Source: an uncultured Clostridia bacterium (GTDB lineage Bacteria; Bacillota; Clostridia; Peptostreptococcales; Acidaminobacteraceae). From it: a stretch of DNA of 13,990 nucleotides. A model generated the notes under the pieces. That model did no database searches. It was not told the DNA's origin and saw nothing but the letters and a program-made list of their open reading frames with translations. Both the position numbers and the translations under genes were made by a program. The stretch covers positions 1-13,990 of the forward strand of contig CALFKA010000079.1 in the NCBI GenBank assembly GCA_937880545.1. Reading direction: 5' to 3'. Numbering within the stretch: the stretch's first letter is position 1; every line of letters starts with the position of its first letter. Shown here one piece after another: positions 1 through 5,613 of the stretch.

Positions 1-47
1 ACGAGATCGTGATGTGACTGGAGTTCAGACGTGTGCTCTTCCGATCT
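1..47. other. Illumina library adapter (sequencing artefact)
   Basis: These bases read as the end of the Illumina P7 segment (ACGAGAT), a six-base index (CGTGAT), and then the 34-base read-2 adapter beginning GTGACTGGAGTTCAGACGTG and ending CTTCCGATCT at base 47. The index is the reverse complement of ATCACG, the classic TruSeq index 1. Genomic sequence starts at about base 48. A GTG at 31 opens a frame whose first residues (MCSSDL) are adapter translated in frame with the real gene, a known database contaminant peptide. This is read directly from the sequence. Confidence 0.97.
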
Positions 48-327
48 GCTGGGTGTCCCAAAGGTCAAGAGGATTGGTTTTGGCATGATGGAAGGCGTCA
101 TCTGGCATCAGATATCAGAAGAAAGAAGAAAGAAATTTGAGGCAAAAGTGAGAGCGTTTGCCAGAGAATTTCAACATCTTGCACCGGAGAAAAAAAGCTT
201 GAAAGCAACATTGTATTTTCAGATTTGTAAGAGAATGCAGCAGTCTGTCCTGAAAAAGATTGGCGATGGAGAAAAGCCAAGTGTTGATACTCAATACTGG
301 ATCGATCAGGGATGGATATCCGGATGA
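48..327 (+). CDS. C-terminal fragment, probable flavodoxin-family NAD(P)H-dependent oxidoreductase
   Basis: This is the 3' end of a gene whose start is lost at the contig edge; about 92 codons remain, read in frame from base 49 to the TGA at 325-327. The fragment is basic and partly helical. It contains KVKRIGFGMMEGVIW, an amphipathic segment ISEERRKKFEAKVRAFA, and a tail DTQYWIDQGW. That tail resembles the YW-x-x-x-GW ending of many flavodoxin-fold NAD(P)H:FMN oxidoreductases in Clostridia, which are cytoplasmic redox proteins. The nucleotide-binding half is missing, so the family is judged only from the tail and is tentative. The next gene may be co-transcribed, since an ATG at 324 overlaps this stop codon. 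Confidence 0.5.
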
Positions 328-356
328 GAACGGGTGTGGAAAAGAGTAGGGTAAGG

Positions 357-1139
357 ATGAAAAGAACGATGACTTTTGCCGTGTTTATGACAGTACTTAT
401 TTTGGTGTTTCCCACCTTGTCCGGAGCGGTGATTACAATCTACGAACTCAGTACGCTTCAGGGAAGGCTTGCACAGGGCATAGCCTTTGTGCTCGCAGGT
501 ATTCTGGGGCTAGTCATTGCAAAGAGTCGATTTGGAAACATGAAATACGTAGGGCTTGATAAACCCAGAGTGACCAAGCTTAGTGAGTATCTCTGGTTTG
601 CTCCGCTCATCATTGTTGAGGTGATTCCGCTTTTTATCGGCATCAGAGAAGGTTTAAGCAGCACCGCAATCATTATCTATCTTTTCTTTACAGCAGCGGT
701 CGGCTTCACAGAAGAGTTGTATTTCAGAGGAATCATATGGACGGCTCTGCAGGAGAAATCTCTGAAATTTGCTGTTCTGATGTCGTCCTTTTTATTTTCT
801 GTTGGACACTTTTTGAATCTCCTGGCGGGAGCCAGTATGAAAAATACCATCCTGCAAGTGATTTTTGCCTTCCTTTTTGCCTTAGTGGCGGTGGGCATCA
901 GTTATGCAACGGGCAGTATCGCCATCCCGATCCTTTGGCATACCATTCATAATTTTGTTTCGCTTATTACAGTGGAATCTTCAGGTCGAGCAGACATTTC
1001 CATCGAGATATTCCTGGGCTTTGTCCTTCTCCTCTATGGAGTGTATTTGTGGCTAAAGTTTGTGAGCCCGAATGAGAAAAGCAAATCGAGCGTAGTGGTG
1101 GTTGAAGCAAGAAGCTCCGACTTCTATAAGTCGGGGTAG
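357..1139 (+). CDS. CPBP-family intramembrane metalloprotease (CAAX/Abi type)
   Basis: A 260-residue multi-pass membrane protein of the CPBP (Abi/CAAX protease) family, whose members cleave substrates within the membrane or act in bacteriocin immunity. The motifs are in the right order: EELYFRG (Glu119, Glu120, Arg124), FSVGH (Phe147, His151) and HTIHN (His185, Asn189), inside several hydrophobic helices. I chose the ATG at 357 because AGGGT lies 5-6 bases upstream and the hydrophobic N-terminus begins there. In-frame ATGs at 312 and 324 are alternatives; the one at 324 overlaps the previous stop. The last ~13 codons (ending VEARSSDFYKSG) lie in an IS200/IS605-like right end, so the native C-terminal tail has probably been replaced. 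The catalytic core precedes this and looks intact. Confidence 0.85.
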   Translation: MKRTMTFAVFMTVLILVFPTLSGAVITIYELSTLQGRLAQGIAFVLAGILGLVIAKSRFGNMKYVGLDKPRVTKLSEYLWFAPLIIVEVIPLFIGIREGLSSTAIIIYLFFTAAVGFTEELYFRGIIWTALQEKSLKFAVLMSSFLFSVGHFLNLLAGASMKNTILQVIFAFLFALVAVGISYATGSIAIPILWHTIHNFVSLITVESSGRADISIEIFLGFVLLLYGVYLWLKFVSPNEKSKSSVVVVEARSSDFYKSG

Positions 1140-1144
1140 TTCAC
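1095..1144 (+). mobile_element. IS200/IS605-type right-end relic (hairpin plus TTCAC)
   Basis: A GGTTGAAGCAAGAAGCTCC segment leads into a perfect hairpin, CCGACTT (1117-1123), loop CTAT, AAGTCGG (1128-1134), which extends to 1115-1136 with a G-T pair. The sequence then continues GGTAGTTCAC, ending at 1144. A terminal hairpin followed by a short conserved cleavage motif is the layout of the right end of single-strand IS200/IS605 transposons, which is also the 3' end of the TnpB guide RNA. No tnpA or tnpB is present, so only the end would remain. The assignment rests on resemblance; the left boundary is a guess. Confidence 0.5.
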
Positions 1145-1292
1145 TAGTAATGAAATATTAACTGATTCAGGCAAGGTGAGTGCAGAACAAGCCAAACTAT
1201 ATGCAGAAACGGAATTTGAGAAATATCGAATTGTTCAAGATCGATTGTACCAAAGTGATTTTGATAAATTATTGCAGGCACAGAAGAAATAG
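1140..1292 (+). pseudogene. RhuM-family protein, C-terminal fragment
   Basis: Read from 1140 in the frame of the CPBP gene, directly after its TAG, the sequence gives a 50-residue peptide with SNEILTDSGKVSAEQAK, then EFEKYRIVQDRLYQSDFDKL, and a TAG at 1290-1292. This strongly resembles the C-terminus of RhuM (virulence RhuM) proteins, which are accessory genes often found near restriction systems and islands. The N-terminal roughly 250 residues and any start codon are absent. The fragment starts exactly where the IS-like right end finishes, so the gene was probably cut by that insertion and the 5' part later lost. Confidence 0.7.
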
Positions 1293-1355
1293 GCTAGAAT
1301 TTGACAGAACGAGTATTATATTGAAATAGATATATTTTCCACCGTGGAGGTTGCT

Positions 1356-1526
1356 TTGGAACGGTATGTCACGCTATGGTTTTGGACAGATTTTAGCACA
1401 ATTAGCCCTGTGGTCTGACTGGTAATCGCCATTTTGTTTATTTCGTTGGTCGTTATGTTCACGGGAAAATAGTTCGGACCTCTTGGTATAATTATTGTTG
1501 GAGTCAGTTTAGTTTATTGGGAGTAT
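1356..1526 (+). pseudogene. Decayed small membrane-protein reading frame
   Basis: GGAGG (1346-1350) lies five bases before a TTG at 1356. The frame from there reads as a plausible membrane protein (LWFWTDFSTISPVV, LVIAILFISLVVMFTGK, FGPLGIIIVGVSLVYW). It is broken by a TGA at 1416-1418 and a TAG at 1470-1472, and it runs in frame into the hydrolase gene. Both stops are one base from TGG (Trp), which suits point-mutation decay of an aromatic-rich membrane peptide. I do not recognise a family. It could also be a chance hydrophobic frame in AT-rich DNA. Confidence 0.3.
1484..1492 (+). promoter_or_regulatory. Extended -10 promoter of the alpha/beta hydrolase
   Basis: TGGTATAAT: a consensus TATAAT at 1487-1492 preceded by TG one base upstream, the extended -10 layout that can work without a good -35 box. 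No convincing -35 is seen at 16-18 bases. Transcription would start near 1499, about 45 bases before the hydrolase ATG. It lies inside the decayed membrane reading frame. Confidence 0.5.
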
Positions 1527-1544
1527 ATGGAGGAGGGAATCATT

Positions 1545-2624
1545 ATGAGTTATAGACTCTTGGGACTCCTACTTTCCATTGCGCTGTTTGTTTTCTTAAT
1601 TTTAAAAAGATTTGACCGGAAGTGGAAAAAAAGACTTCTTCTGACATTCTCTTTTCTTTTTTTTCTGTTCATGACCTTTTGGTATCTCGTCCCATTGACG
1701 CCCGCCCCAAAACCCGGCGGCGAGAAAGAAGTCCTCACTGACATCGTCTTTTACAAGCATGAGTCCAGTTTTCCTGACATGTTGACAGGGGAAGGGGAAA
1801 GAGAGATTCCTGTCCGTCTCTGGTATCCAAAAGATGCAAAAGAGCACAGTCAGCCTCTTTTTGTCTTCTCGCACGGATCATTCGGGGTAGGGACGTCCAA
1901 TGAGACCTTGTTTTTGGAGCTTGCATCGCGTGGATATGTAGTGATGAGCCTAGAACACCCTTACCATTCCTTTATGACGACGTTGTCAGATGGTAGAAGA
2001 GTTACCGTAGATTTTGGGTTCATGAAGAGTGTGCTGAGTAGCCAAGGATCAAAAGACCTGGAAGGCACTCTGGAGTCTCTCAGGAACTGGTTGGAGATAC
2101 GACGAGAAGATCTTCACTTTGTCCTCGATCAAGTTCTGGATGCTGAAGCAGATAATGAATATGAGCGCTATATTGACACCGATCGGATTATTTTGTCGGG
2201 GCACTCCCTGGGTGGCTCAGCCGCGTTGGCAGTAGGGCGTGAAAGAGCGGAGCAGGTGAAGGCTCTGGTTGTTTTAGAATCACCTTTTGCCATGGATATT
2301 GAAGGAATAGAGGGAGAGGAATATATTTTTACGGATGAACCTTTTCCCCTGGCCATCCTGCACATCTACTCTGATTCGCTGTACCCGAAGATCGGAGAGA
2401 TCACGACCTATGCGATGAATGACAGGTTGATCAAAAGCACAGACCCGAAATTTGTCAACAAACACATCGAGGGAGTAGGTCATATCGGACTGACAGACAT
2501 GTCATTGGTGAGCCCGATCATCACCAATTGGATTGATGGGGGCCTCAATAAGCGCAAAGCACCGGAAACTCTCTTCGAGTTGAACCGCTACGTACGGGAG
2601 TTTTTGGAAGTGTATGGCAGATAG
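1545..2624 (+). CDS. Membrane-anchored alpha/beta hydrolase (PAF-acetylhydrolase-like)
   Basis: A 359-residue protein. Its N-terminus has two hydrophobic segments (about residues 3-20 and 32-51) separated by the basic stretch KRFDRKWKKR, so the catalytic domain is probably held outside the membrane. The alpha/beta-hydrolase core shows an oxyanion-type LFVFSHGSFG, the HP pair in SLEHPYHSF, the nucleophile elbow GHSLGGSAA (Ser221), and a late His in GVGHIGLTD. This order and the HG...HPYH pattern resemble PAF-acetylhydrolase/dienelactone-type esterases. The substrate is unknown. The start at 1545 is chosen because GGAGGAGGG lies 6-7 bases upstream; an in-frame ATG at 1527 would put that ribosome site inside the gene. 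It appears monocistronic, with a terminator at 2664-2709. Confidence 0.85.
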   Translation: MSYRLLGLLLSIALFVFLILKRFDRKWKKRLLLTFSFLFFLFMTFWYLVPLTPAPKPGGEKEVLTDIVFYKHESSFPDMLTGEGEREIPVRLWYPKDAKEHSQPLFVFSHGSFGVGTSNETLFLELASRGYVVMSLEHPYHSFMTTLSDGRRVTVDFGFMKSVLSSQGSKDLEGTLESLRNWLEIRREDLHFVLDQVLDAEADNEYERYIDTDRIILSGHSLGGSAALAVGRERAEQVKALVVLESPFAMDIEGIEGEEYIFTDEPFPLAILHIYSDSLYPKIGEITTYAMNDRLIKSTDPKFVNKHIEGVGHIGLTDMSLVSPIITNWIDGGLNKRKAPETLFELNRYVREFLEVYGR

Positions 2625-2663
2625 ATCAATGATACTTCTATTCATATGAGACGGATTCCATGT

Positions 2664-2709
2664 CCACGTATGCTCACTGCTTGTTAGAATGAGTGTCCGT
2701 GGTTTTTCT
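2664..2709 (+). terminator. Probable intrinsic terminator after the hydrolase
   Basis: CCACG (2664-2668) pairs with CGTGG (2698-2702). Inside this, CACT can pair with AGTG. The stem is followed at once by TTTTTCTT. The stem is long and imperfect, so strength is uncertain, but the position about 40 bases after the hydrolase stop fits. Confidence 0.5.
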
Positions 2710-2801
2710 TAAAAATTTTGCTGTGCTATTCATTATTTGAGTAGAACTTCCATAGATAGAAGTTATCCATTTTGCTCAGCGAGAGAAGATTGTAATACAC
2801 C

Positions 2802-2830
2802 TTGACACTGCAAACGATGGTTGCAATGAT
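2802..2830 (+). promoter_or_regulatory. Promoter of the double-cubane reductase operon
   Basis: A perfect -35 box TTGACA (2802-2807), a 17-base spacer, and AATGAT (2825-2830; four of six consensus positions) as -10. The start of transcription would be near 2837, leaving a leader of about 90 bases. That leader carries a small stem TGCTC...GAGCA near its 5' end and the ribosome-site hairpin described next. Confidence 0.6.
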
Positions 2831-2884
2831 ACATGTGTTGCTCGGCTGCTGAGCAGTTGAATTTAGATACTATTTGACGGAGAG

Positions 2885-2926
2885 AAAGGAGAATATAGCC
2901 TGCAAGACAGGCTGTATAAAAAGCAG
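2885..2926 (+). promoter_or_regulatory. Shine-Dalgarno separated from the start codon by a hairpin
   Basis: A strong AAAGGAG (2885-2891) lies 35 bases before the ATG at 2927, too far to serve it in linear form. Starting two bases after it, ATATAGCCTG (2893-2902) pairs with CAGGCTGTAT (2908-2917): ten base pairs, one of them U-G, around the loop CAAGA. Nine bases then precede the ATG. If the stem is bridged, the effective spacing is about 10 bases, a normal distance. There is no T-run, so it is not a terminator. A CTG at 2900, in frame and 8 bases after the Shine-Dalgarno, is an alternative start. Confidence 0.6.
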
Positions 2927-4084
2927 ATGGTAAAGATTTCCACAGAACTCCCACAGGTTTTTGGAGGATTTGCTGAAGCGAGACAAAATGGCTTTCTGGC
3001 CATGAAGGCGATTAAAGACAAAGGGATTGGTGTGGTCGGTCAATTTTGCACGTATACTCCCCTGGAAGTGTTTATGGCAGCCGATTTAGTCAGTGTTGGG
3101 TTGTGCTCGACAAGCGATGAGACGATTCCGGCGGCTGAATCGGTTCTACCTTCAAATCTATGCCCACTCATTAAATCAAGTTATGGCTTTGCCATCACAG
3201 ACAAGTGCCCCTATATGTATTTTTCTGACCTTGTGGTGGGAGAGACGACGTGTGATGGAAAAGTGAAGATGTATGAACTGCTGGCAAAAGAGAAAAATGT
3301 ACATATCTTAGAGCTTCCCAGACGACAGAATACTCCTGAAGCAAAAGCGCTATGGCGAGCGGAAATTGCCCGTCTCATCGAGCGCGTAGAAAAAGATTTT
3401 GGCGTAGAGATTACGGAAGAAAAACTGCAAGACGCCATCCGACGCAGAAATACAGAGAGACGTCTTTTGAAAGAGTTCTATGAATTATCGACAATGTCTC
3501 CACCGCCCATGACAGGCCTTCACCAGTTGCAGGTTTTGTTTGGTGCACAGTTTAAGTTTGACTGGCAGGAAAAGGTAGATGAGATCCGCAAAGCGATCGA
3601 CACCATCAAAAAAGCCTACGAAGAAGGAGAGCGTCCTGTGCCTGCTTCGGCCCCGCGTATCCTGATCACGGGATGTCCCATGGGTGGCGTCACGGAAAAA
3701 GTAGTCAAAGCTGTTGAAGATGCAGGTGCAGTGGTGGTAGCGTATGAAAACTGCACAGGAGCAAAGCAAATGGAGCGCCAGGTAAAAGAAGAGGGAGACC
3801 CGCTCACCAACATTGCAGATCATTACCTGCAGATCGGATGCTCCGTCATGACACCTGATGACAACCGCTTTGAACTCCTGGATGACTTAATGAATCGCTT
3901 TGACGTGGATGGTGTGGTGGAGATGACCTTGCAGGCCTGCCATACCTATGCCGTGGAAGCTTATTCAATCAAACAGCATATGAAAAATAAAAATATGCCC
4001 TACATCCAGGTCGAGACGGACTACTCGACGTCTGATGTCGGACAGCTTTCTACACGTCTAGGCGCATTCATCGAAATGCTGTGA
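2927..4084 (+). CDS. Double-cubane-cluster anaerobic reductase (2-hydroxyacyl-CoA dehydratase-like)
   Basis: A 385-residue cytoplasmic protein of the 2-hydroxyacyl-CoA dehydratase superfamily (HgdB/FldC fold), in the branch known as double-cubane cluster proteins. Known members carry an [8Fe-9S] cluster and reduce small molecules at very low potential, receiving electrons from an ATP-dependent activator. Conserved segments are visible: QFCTYTPLEV (Cys41), SNLCPLIKSSYGFA (Cys79), TDKCPYMYFSDLVVGETTCDGK (Cys94, Cys109), ITGCPMGGVTEK, ENCTGAK, LQACHTYAVE and ETDYSTSD. Full length for the family. A single subunit followed by one activator, rather than paired alpha/beta subunits with a CoA-transferase, favours the reductase over a true dehydratase. 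The start is uncertain: the ATG at 2927 depends on the hairpin-bridged ribosome site, and a CTG at 2900 would add nine residues. The physiological substrate is unknown. Confidence 0.9.
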   Translation: MVKISTELPQVFGGFAEARQNGFLAMKAIKDKGIGVVGQFCTYTPLEVFMAADLVSVGLCSTSDETIPAAESVLPSNLCPLIKSSYGFAITDKCPYMYFSDLVVGETTCDGKVKMYELLAKEKNVHILELPRRQNTPEAKALWRAEIARLIERVEKDFGVEITEEKLQDAIRRRNTERRLLKEFYELSTMSPPPMTGLHQLQVLFGAQFKFDWQEKVDEIRKAIDTIKKAYEEGERPVPASAPRILITGCPMGGVTEKVVKAVEDAGAVVVAYENCTGAKQMERQVKEEGDPLTNIADHYLQIGCSVMTPDDNRFELLDDLMNRFDVDGVVEMTLQACHTYAVEAYSIKQHMKNKNMPYIQVETDYSTSDVGQLSTRLGAFIEML

Positions 4085-4869
4085 TGAATCACCGGAAAAC
4101 AACGGCCTCCATCGGGATCGATTGTGGCTCTGCCGCCTGTAAAGGGATCCTGCTGATGGACGGAAAAATCAAAGAAAAAGAGATCCGCCCCACAGGCTGG
4201 AGCCCCAAGACCACCACGAGAGAGGTGCTGGAAGAACTGCTGAGGCGGGCAGATCTGCCGCGTGAAGACGTCTACGTGGTAGTGACCGGCTACGGTCGAT
4301 TGGGCATAGACTTTGCCGATCGAATCGTCACGGAAATTACCTGCCACGCTCTCGGAGCTGAACACATCGCTCCGGGGGTACGAACAGTGATCGATATTGG
4401 GGGGCAGGACTCAAAAGCCATCTCTGTAAAGGATGGGTTTGTCACTTCCTTTCAGATGAATGACAAGTGTGCCGCAGGAACGGGCCGGTTTCTTGAAATG
4501 TCTGCTCACCGGATGGGGGCGGATCTCTACGAATTTTCAGAGCTTCTGAAAGCCAGGAAAACATGTTCTCTATCAAGCGTGTGCGCTGTCTTTGCAGACT
4601 CTGAGATCATTTCTCTACTGGCATCAGGCAAGACGAGAGAAGAAATTGCGGGAGGCGTTATCCATTCGGTTGTCAAACGGGTGATGGCTCTGGCCTTTCG
4701 AATCGAAGTAGAGTCTCCGGTGCTTTTAACGGGAGGACTTGCCGAACTCTCTGTTTTAAAAGAAGTATTGGAGTCGGAGATTGGAAAACCGGTGATTGCC
4801 TCCCCATGGTCTCGCTACGCAGGGGCGATCGGCGCAGCACGAATGATAGAGCGAAGGAAAGAAATGTAG
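4084..4869 (+). CDS. ATP-dependent activator of the double-cubane reductase (acyl-CoA dehydratase activase)
   Basis: A 261-residue ASKHA-fold ATPase of the HgdC/BadF/YjiL family. As a homodimer these carry one [4Fe-4S] cluster between subunits and use ATP hydrolysis to push single electrons into the partner reductase. Visible features: the phosphate-1 loop IGIDCGSAACKGIL, VIDIGGQDSK (phosphate-2/adenosine region), the cluster ligands Cys129 in NDKCAAGTGRF and Cys167 in SSVCAVFADSE, and a C-terminal LLTGGLA nucleotide-binding segment. Length is normal. The ATG at 4084 overlaps the reductase TGA by one base, so translation is probably coupled; a GTG at 4081 is also possible. No separate Shine-Dalgarno is seen. 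The pair forms a complete reductase plus activator unit. Confidence 0.93.
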   Translation: MNHRKTTASIGIDCGSAACKGILLMDGKIKEKEIRPTGWSPKTTTREVLEELLRRADLPREDVYVVVTGYGRLGIDFADRIVTEITCHALGAEHIAPGVRTVIDIGGQDSKAISVKDGFVTSFQMNDKCAAGTGRFLEMSAHRMGADLYEFSELLKARKTCSLSSVCAVFADSEIISLLASGKTREEIAGGVIHSVVKRVMALAFRIEVESPVLLTGGLAELSVLKEVLESEIGKPVIASPWSRYAGAIGAARMIERRKEM

Positions 4870-4895
4870 AAGCCAGTGGGCTTCTACATTTTTTT
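4866..4895 (+). terminator. Intrinsic terminator of the reductase operon
   Basis: GTAGAAGCC (4866-4874), loop AGTG, and GGCTTCTAC (4879-4887) form a perfect 9-bp stem, followed by A and a run of seven T (4889-4895). The stem begins within the activator stop codon. The next base, 4896, is the first base of the group II intron, so this terminator is also the intron's insertion target. Confidence 0.93.
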
Positions 4896-5374
4896 GTGCG
4901 ACGGGCATGCCGTCATTCTGTGGTGAAAGTCCATCCGGGGCGTAGTTGCCAACGAACCCCATAGCGACTGGCAAGTTTCACACCGTGAGGTGTGGGAGAG
5001 AGGAAGCCATAGCGAAATCGTAGCCTGACGGACAGGAACCGAATACGAAGGCTTGCATGGCGGGTAAGCGGGCGAAAAGTCGTGAAGCCCCAAAGGCAAT
5101 CGTAACCCATGCAGGTAGCTTCGGCAGGTAGACGAGGAAAGAATGACGACTTATCCCGTGAGATCTTGTGAACGGTAGTACCCGTAGTAACAACGAATCA
5201 CAAGAAGTCAGCCGAAGCCATAGTAGCGATGAAACCTCGTAACGGGGGTGGAGCGAAGGGCTGAACCACTCATACGTCAACTGAACTTGAGCTTGTAAAT
5301 GCATAGGCCTGACGAGGACGAAGCACCAAAGACGTAACGGCGGGAAACGTCCGCAGGAGGTAGGGCTACTGGGC

Positions 5375-5446
5375 ATGAAAGCAACGAAACGAAGGGAGAC
5401 AAACCGTGTCACAACTCATGGATCCTCGCTAAGCGAGGACTCCTGA
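5375..5446 (+). other. Short reading frame in intron domain IV, possible maturase remnant
   Basis: AGGAGG (5355-5360) and TAGGG (5361-5365) precede an ATG at 5375 that opens 23 codons (MKATKRRETNRVTTHGSS...) ending in TGA at 5444-5446. The position, in domain IV where the intron-encoded protein would begin, and the basic composition suggest it may be the surviving start of a deleted reverse transcriptase gene. Its second half overlaps a strong stem (5412-5450). No reverse transcriptase motif remains, so this is inference. Confidence 0.25.
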
Positions 5447-5450
5447 GTTG
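5412..5450 (+). repeat. Inverted repeat closing intron domain IV
   Basis: CAACTCA (5412-5418) pairs with TGAGTTG (5444-5450), and inside it TCCTCGC pairs with GCGAGGA around TAA. It is a two-part hairpin just before domain V. It probably caps the shortened domain IV after loss of the coding region. Confidence 0.7.
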
Positions 5451-5470
5451 CTACGACTATTACTTGAGTG

Positions 5471-5537
5471 GAACCGCCGTATGCTGAACAGCACGTACGG
5501 TGGTGTGAGAGGGCGGATTTATTCCGCCCTACTCGAT
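5471..5537 (+). ncRNA. Group II intron domains V and VI (catalytic centre and branch domain)
   Basis: Domain V: ACCGCCGTA (5473-5481) pairs with TACGGTGGT (5496-5504). The upper stem is TGCT/AGCA with tetraloop GAAC (5486-5489), and a two-base CG bulge sits at 5494-5495. The catalytic triad reads CGC (in ACCGCC) rather than the AGC of most group II introns, a class C hallmark. Domain VI: AGGGCGGA (5510-5517) pairs with TCCGCCCT (5523-5530). It is followed by ACTCGAT, in which A5531 is a candidate branch adenosine seven bases from the 3' end. Confidence 0.88.
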
Positions 5538-5542
5538 TATAG

Positions 5543-5571
5543 GACTTCTTTTCGAAAGACAGTGTTATGAT
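5543..5571 (+). promoter_or_regulatory. Possible promoter of the fucosidase gene
   Basis: TATGAT (5566-5571) matches the -10 consensus at five of six positions. The hexamer 17 bases upstream (GACTTC) is a poor -35. It begins six bases after the intron 3' end, so the fucosidase could be transcribed independently of the intron. Confidence 0.35.
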
Positions 5572-5613
5572 GATAGGGTCTTTACTTATTAGAAACGACG
5601 ATTGAGGTAGCGC

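Larger units (their letters stand above)
4896..5537 (+). mobile_element. Group IIC (bacterial class C) intron without reverse-transcriptase ORF
   Basis: This 642-base stretch has no plausible long protein gene but has the marks of a group II self-splicing intron. The 5' end is GTGCGAC, followed by a GACGG/CCGTC stem of domain I. Class C-like core pieces follow (GTGAAAGTCC near 4922, GAAGTCAGCCGAAGCC near 5203). A domain V is at 5471-5506 and a domain VI hairpin at 5510-5530, and the 3' end is ACTCGAT. It starts right after the T-run of a terminator, the typical insertion site of group IIC introns. Its close likeness to the Oceanobacillus iheyensis class C intron is recalled, not computed. Domain IV, which normally carries the maturase/reverse transcriptase of some 400 residues, is only about 200 bases, so mobility would need a protein supplied in trans. 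Whether it still splices is unknown. Confidence 0.88.

Noticed and set aside
31..48. A GTG start giving a complete small protein at the left edge
   Set aside because: The start codon and first residues are adapter sequence, so the gene is truncated rather than small.
1416..1472. TGA read as tryptophan in the broken membrane frame, suggesting an altered genetic code
   Set aside because: Several clear genes here end in TGA at family-typical lengths, Trp is encoded by TGG throughout, and the second interruption is TAG.
2927..4869. A true 2-hydroxyacyl-CoA dehydratase for amino-acid fermentation
   Set aside because: Only one large subunit is present, with no alpha/beta pair and no CoA-transferase. 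The sequence pattern fits the single-subunit double-cubane reductase better.
4978..5412. A 144-codon open frame on the minus strand across the intron
   Set aside because: It lies antisense to the structured ribozyme, has low-complexity Arg/Ser/Pro/Leu-rich content, and lacks a ribosome site. It is a by-product of the structured RNA gene.
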